DNA of 64,000 nucleotides from Linyphia triangularis (GCA_963978545.1 OZ021723.1:5710273-5774272); one strand, 5' to 3'; shown: positions 45,100 to 57,274, counted from the first letter of the stretch. The notes: generated by a model from the sequence alone, not told the origin. Translations and numbers: made by a program.

Positions 45100-45640
45100 T
45101 GTATCAGAAGCATAATGCCCTCTTAGAATCTGGGTTGTTATGATAGGTTATTTGATGCATGAGGCATAAGAGGGCTATACTGCACCGACACGTCGTTATA
45201 GCAAGGTCTAGATTATTGAAAGTATAGTTCAAGGGTAAAGAAAATACCTTTCAGCAGATTACCAGTCTCTGCATGAATATAAACGACCATTCGGCTCGAA
45301 TATAATCTCGAATATATCGGCTTATATTCGCCTAGAATATAAATTGTTACAAAAGAGATTTTCTGATGTAACAAATATATGAGGGCTATTCTGCATCAGA
45401 GCGATGTTCTAACAAGATGACGACTGCTAAATATAGTCATTAAGTGAAAAAATAATGCTTTTCCGAAGATTACTAGTTTTGTAATAAAAATGTCAAAATT
45501 CATGGATTAGAAGTATAATGCTTACCTAGAATGAGAATTGTTGGTGGATATTTTTTAATGCAAGATGTATATTAGTACTATACTGCACCAGAACATAAGT
45601 ATTTATATAAAGATCTGTAGTGCTGACAATAGTCATTGTT
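45100..45640. repeat. Old degenerate direct repeat
   Basis: AGAAGCATAATGCCCTCTTAG at 45107 resembles AGAAGTATAATGCTTACCTAG at 45509. GGGCTATACTGCACCGACA (45171), GGGCTATTCTGCATCAGAG (45383) and TACTATACTGCACCAGAAC (45577) also recur. The unit is poorly defined and no function is seen. Confidence 0.45.
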
Positions 45641-46576
45641 GGAAGTATACACGAAATCGATACGTCCATATACACATTAATGATTGTAACAGATATAATT
45701 TGATAATATTTGTCACAATCGCTGTCGTGTGCATCCAGAGGTCATTAGGCCCGATGACGGGTTCCTGTGATAACAAAATAGGGAGCAATTTAGACTCTAT
45801 ACAACCATTCGAGGTTTGATCTCTAGACCTCTCTTGCAATAAAGATCGCAAAGAAGTCTTTCAAAAATGAATAACTACAACGGTGATTGTGACAAATGGC
45901 TTCGTTCGACGGGCTGTCGGATGTATAGAAGCGGATTTTCTTTCACAAATGCGGTCAGTTGTGTCCTTGGTTAAAATCTGAGGAGAAGTTATCCATTGGG
46001 ATTAGGGTCGTACAAAAATACTGTTATTGTGATGTTTTGAAGCATTACATCAAATGACTCATATTGTAACTTGATGTTTGTTTTGATGCATTTAGCCTTC
46101 GTTTTTTAAAACTAAAAAGTATAAAAACCAACACCAACTTGATGATAGATTTCAGTGAAAACTGCAATCTGCTTAGTTAATGATACTAATTCTAAGTTAA
46201 AATTATCTTTGTGAAAGGGCCTCGAGAACTCAGTCTATCATTTTGTATGAAAGTTAAAGAAGATTTTGGTTTTGAAATTCGTGAAGTATTTGTATGCTTG
46301 ATGGAAAAGAAAGAGAACCCCTTTACAATTTCGGTGTGGTGTTAGAGGATTTTAACTATTTTAAAATGTTCAAAATTGGAATTATATTTTCTGCATACTT
46401 GTGGCAGATAATGACTTATTCAGAATAAATTATTCTATTTTAAGTATGGATTTATCTTTTATTTTAACCATTAGGCTATTTTTAAATAACGATCGTTTTA
46501 ATAAAAAATCATGCTATTAAAAAAAAAAAGAAGAAAAAAAAGAAAGAAAAAAAAGGCTTTTGATAAAACACTGTAC
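45641..46576. other. No recognised gene
   Basis: Mixed sequence ending in an A/G-rich stretch at 46520-46556. No domain-bearing frame seen. Confidence 0.4.
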
Positions 46577-47059
46577 TGTTATGAATTTTCCTTAAGAAAT
46601 GATGACGCTATTGTTACACAATAAAACTGGTGATTGGTCTTCTTTTGTGGGTTTTTCTTCTTTTGAGGGGCTATCTATCAAACAGTAAACTACCTATCGA
46701 GCTTTTAACAAAAGTTCCAATATGTACTACTTCAGACACAGCGGTAATTCAAGCTCCACAAAAATGTAATCAGTACAGAGAGTTCCTTACAAAATAGCTC
46801 TTATATCTGTAGCTGAACTGAATGCTATCTCTCGGCGCCTTTTATATCATTGTGTGCGATCTTTCCCGAAAGATCCTGAAAAATCCATCTGGCGACCATC
46901 CCGTACGTGGAAGATTACGAAATTTCTTGATTAACACTTAGCCATTACCAATATTCTCGAGCATGCATTATCACTGGTAACAAATAAATTTCACGAAAAA
47001 GAATTTAAAGAACAAATAAGTAAACTATTTACAATTATATACAGGAAAATTGCGCAACA
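46577..47059 (-). mobile_element. Solo LTR, gypsy-like
   Basis: The ends TGTTATGAATTT and AATTGCGCAACA match those of 37533-37999. On the minus strand GATATAAAAGGCGCC is followed by CATTCAGTTCAGC (TATA plus initiator). Flanking 4 bp do not match (GTAC versus ATAT), so the insertion may have been rearranged. Confidence 0.75.
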
Positions 47060-48110
47060 ATATTATTTATTGCGCAAAGTATTTTTGATCTTGGTATTAA
47101 AATTAAGTAAGTTTTCCGTTTATGGATGTACGCAAATTTGTTTGTTTGACAACAAAATTTTTTCAACAAACTGATAAAATGTTTGTTTGACAACCAAAAA
47201 ATTCAAACAAAATGTTGTTTGAAATTGAAATTCGTGATTCTGCATATTATTGGGACAATGTCTTAATGTCAATTTTGAGTTATGGCTTTTAATTACTTTA
47301 CAGTTAAGGGGATTACTTTATGAATTTTTAATTTTAGTAGAATCATAAGGTTCTATCCCTCTGTTATCTCAATCAAGTTCAGCTTCATGTTGGTTGATGT
47401 AAGCTGTTTTACATTATTTGAAGTTGGAAAATATCTTCTGAGGATGAAAGATCAAATTAAACAATAAAGGCAAAATCCCCAATGTCTAATTGGTAAGGTT
47501 GAGTAAATTATTTTAAGGGGAGTTTAAGACATATGCATATCTTTCTTATATGTTAAAAAAAAAAACCTGGTTTAAGAAATATTTTCTATTCAGCTATTTA
47601 CAAAACACACACACGTGCTTATTGAACATATTGACATATTTTTAGAGTTGCATTTTTAAATATTTTATTTTGTTCCTTGGAAAAAATTTTGAAGTATTAC
47701 GTATTCTATAGAATTTTCAAAAGTTACCATTTTTGGTAACAATAAAACTTAAAAAAATTCCTAATTTTGAAAATATTAAAAAAATGCTACAATCAATTTG
47801 TGTAATATAATTTTTAGGACATATGTTAAAAATTTTGGGCATTTATCTTTAGTAGTTTTGCAATAAATGTTCCTTACGTATTCAAAACAGATCTTTCGAG
47901 ACATGAACCGTTGAAAACGAAACTACGAATTGTGGCACAACACTTAAAAATATAAAGAAATACTTCTAATTTATCGAGATTAAAACTTTATAAACTGTCT
48001 GATTCCGAAATGCTTGAAAATGTTTACCCTGCGCCTTAAGCACAAGGGTTTTGTTTTCAGTTGGTCAAACGTGTGATCTGGTATCCGTTCCCACTTAGTA
48101 AATGTCTGAG
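47060..48110. other. No recognised gene
   Basis: AT-rich. An inverted pair GTTACC(N6)GGTAAC occurs at 47724-47741. No exon or repeat family member identified. Confidence 0.4.
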
Positions 48111-48190
48111 CATGCGCAAAAAAGGCATTGTGCGCATGCTCCCCCGGCTTGTATAAAAAGAGATAGAGTATACTGATGTTGTTCAGTTGT
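48111..48190 (+). promoter_or_regulatory. Promoter-like cluster: paired NRF-1 half-palindrome, TATA box, initiator
   Basis: Inverted 11 bp arms GAGCATGCGCA and TGCGCATGCTC (48112-48142) are followed by TATAAAAA (48152-48159) and TCAGTT (48183-48188). From the first T of the TATA box to the initiator A is 33 bp, close to the usual arthropod spacing. This resembles a complete core promoter directed to the plus strand. A truncated SINE lies 25 bp further downstream. No coding sequence is identified, so it could be a promoter of a non-coding or lost transcript. Confidence 0.45.
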
Positions 48191-48213
48191 ATTGATGTAT
48201 AAGAGTTTTATAA

Positions 48214-48349
48214 GAGGTTGCGGGTTCGAGTCCCGTGTTGGGTGTTTGTAAATGTATGTTGGCTTGTCTAATGACGAATGTTTCGGCGCATTATAGCCCT
48301 CGTGTTGCTGACGGCGCCAGATAATCTGAAAACAACCAACCAACCAACA
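48214..48349 (+). mobile_element. tRNA-derived SINE (family 1), 5'-truncated
   Basis: Begins inside the head at GAGGTTGCGGG, so it lacks the A box, and it has a 6 bp deletion after the B box. Short duplication (GTTTTATAA-like) at 48205 and 48352. The truncation point is close to that of the copy at 54736. Confidence 0.88.
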
Positions 48350-48971
48350 ATGTTTTATAAAACTCAAATAATTATAGTGAAAAAACCTTGTAATGGGATT
48401 GGTCTTAAGGCATAGGTTAAACTGTACGTCGGTCCAAAGCCGATTTTTTTTTTAAAGTTTAAATTGAAAATTAAATTTAAAATATATTGCTTTCTAAACT
48501 CTACTTTAACGAATTTATTATTATTATTATTATTATTAATAATCTCAAAATTGATTTTTGACGTTCTTAAACTTCGACTTCCCTTAAAATGACGAGAGTA
48601 ACCATCAATTATTTAAAAAAAAAATTATTTTGAAAAAGCCACTATCTTAACATTATTTTTAATAAACGATTATTTTTTAAATAACCGAAAGGGTCACTTA
48701 CGTGTTATTAGATTGCTGTGCCTCGATTAAAATAATTTAATTAAGTATCTGAATGGTGACTTTGTACTCATATATTCAAAATAATAGCAGTAAAAAAAAA
48801 TTCATTAATATTATACAATTATCGATTGAGAGTACATTTGCTTTGTATGCTGTCTATATTTACTTTTTGTGTTATGATAACTAATAATCAGGGTTATGCG
48901 ATGCGAAGTGTATTTAACTTATGTAAGCTTTACAAAACCATACTTTAGAGTAAGTTAATTATTATACATTT

Positions 48972-49563
48972 TTAAAGGGGAGTTATTACTCTCTATACCG
49001 GTAATTTTAATTTGGCATATTTCATGTACCTTTTTCTCAGAAAGTATTTATTATAAAAAACCTCATTTTGTTTCAGTGCATTTAACAGACACTTGTTATT
49101 CTACTGAAGATAGTTTTTGATTGTGATTCATTTACTTTATTTTTTAAAGTGAACATTCGTGAATGTCACTCAAATTCGTTGAAAATCACAAGTTTTTTTT
49201 TTTCTTTCGAAAAAAAAACCCAAAACAAAAAGTATTTTTAAAATAACAACAAAAAATCACTTCAGTATAAACAGATACATAAAAATAGTATCTGGTAAAA
49301 ATTTCAGGAAGATAATTTGCGCAGTTTCTGAGAAAGAGGTACATGAAGAATGAAAAATGTAGTTTTGAGAAAAATTCATTTTAAAGAAAACTTAACTTAC
49401 ACTAATAGTTACCAATTTTGTTTTTAAAAAAATATTACAAATTCTTCTAGTTGAGGTATTAATACAAATGAGGTATCTTTTTAAAGGGGATAATTTAAAT
49501 TTTGGTAAACAATAAACTCAAAATCGATAATTTATAAATTTTTGGACACCAACTCCCCTTTAA
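48972..49563. mobile_element. TTAA-flanked MITE-like element (family E), copy 2
   Basis: Inverted ends TTAAAGGGGAGTT and AACTCCCCTTTAA with TTAA at both borders. The interior is colinear with 28850-29426. Confidence 0.88.
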
Positions 49564-49884
49564 AGATTAAGGAAATAATTTATAAAATTTTACGGTTTTA
49601 GTGCCCGGTAATTTTTTTAAAGTTTAAAAAAATTAGAATTTGGTAGTTAAGAAATTTAGCTCAAGATTTAAAAAACTATTGCGAAGCACCGAAGTTCAAC
49701 AATAAAAATATTTTTCCATGAAACAAAGTTTTTAATGTAAATCCTTTATACGCATTGCTAATTTTTATGAGCGAGTGATGCTTATTGAAGTGATTTTGAG
49801 CTCTGGTTGATTTTCTCTAGTTTTTAACTACGTCAAAGAAACCATCGATTACGAACAATTGACCAGTTTTTTTCCCCCCTTTAA

Positions 49885-49990
49885 AACTTTATAGTATGCA
49901 TTGTCATAACAACGAGTCTATCTGCCAATTTTCAGCTAAACTGGATGACGGCAAGGGGGTTAATTAGCCCTCCGGGAATTCAACCGCCAC
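49885..49990 (+). repeat. Repeat family J fragment
   Basis: ATGCATTGTCATAACAACGAG and CTGGATGACGGCAAGGGGG correspond to the segment at 16650-16705. Confidence 0.5.
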
Positions 49991-50018
49991 AAACAGACGC
50001 AATTTTAAGTTAATACAG

Positions 50019-50689
50019 TAGACTGAGAGGCGACTGCAATTTTTGGACTTCATCGAACATTATTCTGAACTTTTTATAGAAATTGGAGAAACGTGAGTAA
50101 ATTACGAATCTACTGGTCTGCCGTGGCAAAAATGGCCGAAACTGGTCAAAAATCTACTTTTAATAAGTTGAATTAAATCCAATTGCCAAATGCGTCATAA
50201 CTTGCCAAATAATGAGCACGTTTTTTTATTTTTTTATTTAGTAACCCTTACTCTTTAATTTTCAATTAAGAAGGTTGCAGACGATTCGGATGTGTGGCTA
50301 TGGCTTACTTGCATCTTTCACAAATGAGCCAAATTGGCAATAAACATTGCGTCACTGATGACGTAACTGATGTCGCCAATTTGGCTTACTTTTAAAAGAT
50401 ACACGTTTTCCGAGCCAGAGATCAGAAATCATTTGCGCTTATTCTCATTGAAAATCAAAATGCAGTGGGTTGCCAGATGAAAAAGTTTGTTCTCTTTTTG
50501 GCAAGTTATGACATATTTGGCAATCGGATTTTAGTTCAACTCATTCCAAGTCAATTTTTGATCAGTTTCGGCCATTTTTGCCAGGGCAGACCAGTGAATT
50601 CGTAATCTACTCACTTTTCTCCAATTTCTATAAAAAAATTCAGAATGATGTTCGATGGGGTCCAAAAATTGCAGTCGCCTCTCGGACTA
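50019..50689. mobile_element. Fold-back MITE (family F), complete copy
   Basis: TAGACTGAGAGGCGACTGC to GCAGTCGCCTCTCGGACTA with TA borders and the full arms. Confidence 0.9.
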
Positions 50690-51900
50690 TAAAGGATTAA
50701 AAAAAAAAAAAAGTAGACAAGGATGAATGAACAAATTGAATAAGAAGATTAATAAAAGAAATCAATTGCAGATGAGAAGTTAATAAATTAATTCTAAAAG
50801 TAAATATATTAAATGATCCAACTCAGATAAGTTAATCCTAAAAACGTGTTTGCGAGCTTCATTTGAACTCAAATTAAACAATAAACTGTTATCCATAAAC
50901 AAATATAGTTTTTTTTTTTTTTTATCCACTAAAGGAATTCAATTCTCGTTACAACACAATTTGCTATCATGATCTTATTTCCTGCATCTCGAAAAGTTCG
51001 TTGACTCCTACAACAAAGCGTCGTAAATCGCGATAGACTTCTGCAATGCAAATCCGCTATTCCATTATTCCACTTAATTGCATAACAGTGTGAGAATCGT
51101 TGGACAGGAATCATTGTGTCATATCTGCCCTGGTTTCCAGTAACATATGGAGTTCTGCTTCAATTCACTGAGAAAGTATTCAAAGGAGAAAAATATGAAA
51201 AAGGCGTTGTCATTTGTAGGGAATAGTTTTTTTTTAGGCTTTTCAGAAAATGTAAAACGAGTTCTTTGATGAAATTTTTAAGTTTGAATTTTTATCTGAT
51301 AGTTAACGAGGACCTTTGGTTGATTCAATTTAACTATTTTTCCGCATCATATGAGTTTTTTATCAATTTATTTAGATATTTGAAGTTCTTTTTTTTTTAA
51401 TGGTTGATTTCAAGATTTACGTTTATGGAAAAATAAATTAATATTTTCTTGCTTTTCCTTTATAAATTTTCCGTTTGAGTGTATAAAGAAGAAAAATGTG
51501 GATATAATAATTTTAATTTAGTATTTTCATTAAATAAGCTTAAAAAGTATTTTTTCTTTCAATACCACATGTTTCAGTGAAATATTTAAATTTAAGGTAT
51601 TTATGATGCATTTCTGCTTTAATTACTTTACAATTGAAAGCGTACATTATATGGAGTCAATAATTTTTCCGACATAACTTTGCATGTAAGCAATTTGTCA
51701 AATAATTTGTATTAAAGCAATTTATTTTGAAGGGTAAAAGTCAAACACATTCGTAACATTTGTGGAATTAGCATCATAAATTAATTAATATTTCGAATTT
51801 GTTGCTTTAGAGTTTCTTCGGTTTATAAAAAGCAATCTTGTGAACAATTTTTAAAGTATGGAAAAAAAGATAGTAATATTCCTCATTAAAAATAATCGCA
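50690..51900. other. No recognised gene
   Basis: AT-rich with a moderately GC-richer pocket at about 50930-51140. In that pocket a 61-codon minus-strand frame (MIPVQRFSHCYAIKW...) is open, without recognised homology. Confidence 0.35.
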
Positions 51901-51912
51901 TTAAATTTGGTG

Positions 51913-52089
51913 GTTGGTTATTTTCAGATTATCTGGCGCCGTCAGCAACACGAGGGCTACAATGCGCCGAACATTCGTCATTAGACAAGCCCACATACAT
52001 TTACAAACACACATGCTTGACACGGGACTCGAACCCTCAACCTCCCTGTCTAGGAGCTAGCACGCTAACTACTATACCGTTTGGTCGGC
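51913..52089 (-). mobile_element. tRNA-derived SINE (family 1)
   Basis: Complete but diverged copy. Exact duplication TTAAATTTGGTG at 51901-51912 and 52090-52101. Confidence 0.95.
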
Positions 52090-52101
52090 TTAAATTTGGT
52101 G

Positions 52102-53120
52102 TACACACCCTAATTAAATGTATTTCTAAAATGTATTTCTTCTCTTTAACATCCATAATCTTCAATTTTGAACCAGTGAGAAGCCCAATTAGAGTCAGGT
52201 CCAGTCTGAGATGGATTGACTGCGTCAACGAGGACTCTAAAAACTAAGAGTCACCAATTGATAAGGAATCGATCAGAATTGAAGAAGAAGATTCTGAAGA
52301 AGGCATTTGCACGCAAATGGCTATGGAGCCAATAGAAGAAGAAGAATTTTTCTCAATTTAATAAATATCTATAGAATAGTCAACACTTATTTTCAAAGTT
52401 TTGCATCAAAACTTGATATATTTATATCATTCACTAGTTACAAAGATTTCAATGAGAATGAGCAAATTTGAATACATATAAAAAGTTTTTATAAATGTAG
52501 TAAAAATTGTTTTAATTATTAAAAACTTATTTTTCCATTAATTAATTGTGCACATATATATGTGTATGTTCTTTTTTTTTTTTTTAAAGTAATTAGTATA
52601 AACATGTGACGATTTGGTTTTATTACTTAAACACAAATTATTCCGAGTTTAACCATTTCTAAAATCTTTACGTAATCAAGATTAATAATACTAATGTTGA
52701 GGACCGTATTTTATGAACGATTGAAATTGTTCCAATATTCTTAATAACGCTAACCTATCACTCAAATTAAACATTTATATTAAAATAAATCAATGTCGAA
52801 CAATGGAAACTAATTATATGTATATGCAGAGTCCGATAAAATGGACGTACGCGCGTACGATGTACGCAGGAAATCGTCGGATCCCGCAGAAAATTAAAGT
52901 TAAATGCCGTTTTTTTTCCTTCCTTTTTTCCCCCGCCCCCCTTTTTTTCTTTCTTCTTAAATGGAGAAATTCCAGTTAGGCAGGGCGCTAAAGGGGAAGT
53001 TGTTGACTCCCGTAACGTCGGGAAGGGAGAGGTTGGGGGGATGTTATTCACCATATAGTTCACCACCTGTTACTTCGATATAGGAAGGAGAAATTCCAGT
53101 TAGGTTGGACAGGGAAGGGA
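52102..53120. other. No recognised gene
   Basis: AT-rich to 52840, then C/T-rich and G-rich stretches. GAGAAATTCCAGTTAGG occurs at 52964 and 53088, a local direct repeat just left of the hAT element. Confidence 0.4.
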
Positions 53121-53946
53121 CAGAGCCTGATTTACCATTAGGCCCCCTAGGCCCGGGCCTAGGGGCCTCCAAATTTGGGGACCCCCAAATTTTGAAAGTT
53201 TGCTGAAATTTTAAATATAAGGGTCTTTTTATGGGAAGTACTGAACAAAAATAAAAAAAAAAAAAAATTAGTTACACATCCACAAATTTCATATTTTTTA
53301 TAGTCACAGAGAGTTAAGTTAGATAGATTAACCTAATAAAACCTAATTAAGCAAATCTTTCCGGTTCAGCCAATCATATACAACTTCTTCATATGTACAA
53401 GGAGACAAGGGCTTTACGCCGCTGTTCTCCTTCTCTCGCCTCTTGTAAAGAGATGTTCACCAACCAACCATATACAACTTTTTATATTATGAAATGAAAG
53501 AGTCTTTGTGATTGGTTGGTTTCCAGGCTCTTCCGTGGACTTTTTTGAACTTTTTTGGTCCTCCTTTTTGGTGAGATCGTGGAAACAATGGAAAGGTTAC
53601 TTTGTATTATTTACAATTATTGTGTATACAATTAAGTAATCTTTATTATTATATAATTTGTGGACCCTGTGGTAAAATGTAAATTTAAAATACAAGAAAG
53701 TGTGCTTTAAAATCAGTGTTCATGGGGATCTTGATTAATTCAAAAGTTTTGAGGAAATCAAGATCATACTAATTATAACAACCAAATCGCGTGAAAGTAA
53801 ACTATGAGTTTTAATTGTAAAAAGTTAGTCTTTACGAATGTAGCTTGATCTGGTAATATTGTGGAGTACGGAAATAAATATTTGTTATTGGGGGCCCCTC
53901 TCTGAATGTTGGGCCTACAGTAAAAAAAATTCTAAATCGGGCCCTG
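53121..53946. mobile_element. Non-autonomous hAT element
   Basis: Terminal inverted repeats CAGAGCCTGATTTA and TAAATCGGGCCCTG. Target duplication of 8 bp with one mismatch: GGAAGGGA (53113-53120) and AGAAGGGA (53947-53954). The subterminal region is GC-rich (GGCCCCCTAGGCCCGGGCC). No transposase. A short retrotransposed fragment is nested at 53387-53468. Confidence 0.88.
53387..53468 (+). mobile_element. Short retroposed fragment with CAACCAACC tail
   Basis: An 82 bp insertion (contains GGGCTTTACGCCGCTGTTC) flanked by CATATACAACTT at 53375-53386 and 53469-53480 and ending CACCAACCAAC. The body differs from SINE family 1 although the tail is the same type. It may be the 3' end of a 5'-truncated LINE; I cannot name the family. 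Confidence 0.65.
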
Positions 53947-53954
53947 AGAAGGGA

Positions 53955-54722
53955 GAAGTGTTAACATAAGGGGGGGGGGAGGGGTTTTTATTTCCTGATT
54001 TTGGAATCTGAACCTATTGAAACATGTAATTACACTGAGGGTTTATTTCCTTCATTCTTCTTTTTAATTTGAAAGAATTCTTGGATATTCCATTGAAATT
54101 TAAAAGAAACCACATTTTTCTTTAAAATGATAAGGAGCTATCCAAGCAAGAAAATGAAGATAAAATGCCGTATTGCAAGAAATGTTGGAGCAAAACTATT
54201 CACATCATTTAAATCGAAAGCACAAAAATGAAAGTAGTTATGAAAGGAGGCATGCTGGACAAGCATCAGTGTTTGCTATCGTTTCACAAGCTTAACCTGT
54301 AAGCCAACCCAGTACCAATGACCTAATATTGCGACTGGAAATGTGCCATTTGTAACCGATGTTTATCCTGCAGAGTGGTGCTTCCAAAATCAATGCCAAG
54401 AAGATTTTGTATTAAACAACTTTTAATTTTCAATAGTACGTAATATTTAATTTTCTTCAGCAGTATAATTTAAAGCCCACAGACTCGCAGGAAATTTTTG
54501 GATATGGCATTTGTGTATACAGGAAGAAAATATTTTTCTGGAGCCGTGTGTATATGTATTATCAAGGTTTACAAAATTTATGTTAGGGGGACTGGAGAGA
54601 CAAAGAAAGAAAAAAAATCATTTTGTCCGAAATTATAGCCTGAACTTTTGTCATTGAGTACATACAAAAGTCGTCAGAAGTTGTCTCCTATGGTGCTGGA
54701 CTGTTTCCATGAAGCTAATATC
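53955..54722. other. No recognised gene
   Basis: No repeat or coding signal beyond a G-tract at about 53970-53985. Confidence 0.4.
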
Positions 54723-54735
54723 CACAGTTTTTCTG

Positions 54736-54869
54736 ACCGCGAGGTTGCGGGTTCGAGTCCCGTGTAAGGCATGGGTATTTGTAAATGTATGTTGGCTTGT
54801 TAAATGACGAATGTTTCGGCGCATTATTGCCCTCATGTTGCTGACAGTGCCAGATAATCTGAAAACAAC
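54736..54869 (+). mobile_element. tRNA-derived SINE (family 1), 5'-truncated
   Basis: Starts at ACCGCGAGGTTGCGG within the head and lacks the A box. Duplication C(A/G)CAGTTTTTCTG at about 54723-54735 and 54870-54882. Confidence 0.92.
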
Positions 54870-54882
54870 CGCAGTTTTTCTG

Positions 54883-55655
54883 TTTATGATAGTTATTTTG
54901 TGTGTGTGTTCTCTAGAAGTTTTTTCCATGACTTTAAATAGATTCGAATTGTTCCTTGCGATTTAAAAATTTGTATATTCTTTTAAAATTTTTGGAAATA
55001 GTCCCTGTTACTACTTTGAATATAACTGGACATGGATTTTAAAATCTGATATTTTTTTTTATTAAATATTTTACTTCAGTTTTAGTATAAGCATGTCATG
55101 AAAAAATACAAAATTTCCCAGGTAACAATATTTTTTACTTTTAATTGATTAAAGAATGTGTTAAATCAAATATCCATTCCCAGTTATTTTAACATATATT
55201 TAAAAAGCATGTAAAAAAATTGAATTTATTGAATTTTATCATAACAAAAGCATATTTTATGTATTATTTCTGGAAGATACTTTTTTTTTACTCCCGCTTT
55301 TTCTCTTAAAACAGAAATTTATAAATAATAAAACGATTTAAAGGTCAATACCTCCGCTTTAGAAAATAGCTTATTTATAATTACACACAGTGTTATTTGT
55401 TTGAAAATAGAAGTTACAAAACATCATAAATAGTCCAAAAAGTTTTGGAAAGTTGTGATAGTACACTGTAGATGGCAACACTATAGAAAAGAATAAAATC
55501 ACAACTTCAGCACATTGAGGAAACTTAATGATATTTGTATCTCATAGCAATATAGAATACAATATCTAACACTGATGAACTGTTCAAACCTTAATTCTAC
55601 CAAGCAATCTTAAGTTTGCCTGCTAGGCATGGGTTCACTAGTTATAGAAATAATG
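54883..55655. other. No recognised gene
   Basis: AT-rich, apparently unique. Confidence 0.4.
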
Positions 55656-55666
55656 AATGTATTGGG

Positions 55667-55845
55667 TTGGTTGTTTTCAGTTTATCTGGCGCCGTCAGCA
55701 ACACAAGGGCTATAATGCACCGAAACATTCGTCATTAGACAAGGCAACATACATTTACAAACACCCATGCCTAACACGGGACACGAACCCGTAACCTCTC
55801 GGTCTAGAAGCTAGCACGCTAACCACTATACCGTTTGGTCGGCAT
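55667..55845 (-). mobile_element. tRNA-derived SINE (family 1)
   Basis: Complete. Duplication AATGTATTGGG at 55656-55666 and 55846-55856. Confidence 0.95.
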
Positions 55846-55856
55846 AATGTATTGGG

Positions 55857-57250
55857 AAGAAAGAGGAATTGCGAAAGAATTTTTAAATGATACGGGAACA
55901 TTTTAAAGCAGAATGCAGCTGCTCAAAGTGAACGTGATGATGTACGGAAAACCTTAATCAATTTACAAGATGATTGTAGAGAGCGTGTTGAAAACGATCT
56001 ATGTTAATAATAATTACTATTATTTACCATTTTTTGAAAAGTTTTAGGCGATCTTGGAGAATATAGAAATATCAAAATCTGATATTTAATCTGATAGGGA
56101 CAGCGTGGTGATTTTGCCATCTCATCTCGCTAACTAGTATGTCATGTATGTCGTTTTTTGTAAAAACTTTATGAGGGGTATCAAAAGAAAAAAAGTTGCG
56201 GTCATTATTTGAGAGCTGTAAATATTGAAATTATGTATAATATCTATAAGATACAACAAATTGAATGAAAAAAATTATATTACCAGTTTCATTATGGAAT
56301 TGTGTATACAAAATACCATAAAAATAGTTATATTTATTATACTATTTTTAAATATATATTTTTTCTAAGTAAATGTTAATTTAGTGTCCTGATTTAAAAG
56401 GGCCTATTACAATTAGTTTGATTCAAACTTATATAATTAAAAAAAATCTTACTTCAAAAATGTATTTAAAAAAAAAGGCTTAATCCAAAACGAGAATTAT
56501 AAAAAAAAAAAAAAAGGTTTAGTCTACCATTTAATTAAATATAACAAAAGACAAATGTTTTGATAAAAGTTAAACAATTAAACAATTTATATAAAACAAA
56601 ATTTGTTTGAACTGGAAAGTATCAAGGAACAAGTTTCTTTAATTGCAACATTGTCAACATTAAAATTTTAGTTATTTTATGATACTTTTATAGGGTAACG
56701 CTTTTCTCTCTATGAATAATTATGAATTAACTCTTTTTTAGTGGCATTTCATTTTGAAATGCCTCAACAAAAATGTCCAATAAAAATTAATAAAATGAAA
56801 CAAAAATTTATATCTGTGAATCTTAAGATACGATTCATCCATTAATTTTTTTGAGAGGCCAACTGTGCTAAAAAACTAAGTGAAAAAAATTGGCAATAGT
56901 AAACACAAATCGGCAAATATTTGACTTATACAATTAAATAGTAAATGCAAATTATTTTTAAAAATGTCGTTTCAAAGTAGGCCGTCTTTTGATACAATAT
57001 TCAAACTAATTGCTATTCCTATAAAAGTTTATTCGATACTAATACATTATAAAGTACAAAACAAATATCTACCTTTTTCATCCAATCACCAAACAGAACA
57101 TTCCAGAGTAAAATTCACAAACACTGCACATACCAATTCCACATTTTCACACTCTTCTGGCGTCACTGTTTTTCCACAATTGTTGCCATTTAAATACGCA
57201 AATTAACTCGAAATTAAAACGAAACACGAAGAAGCATTGCCTGAAAATAG
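55857..57250. other. No recognised gene
   Basis: Very AT-rich. An 80-codon frame at 56964-57206 lacks recognised motifs; a CRE-like GGCGTCAC is at about 57159. Confidence 0.35.
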
Positions 57251-57274
57251 GAAGAAGTAGTCCGTTTGAAGCAC

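Noticed and set aside
47724..47741. Inverted GTTACC/GGTAAC pair as an X-box
   Set aside because: The 6 bp spacer is too long for an RFX site.
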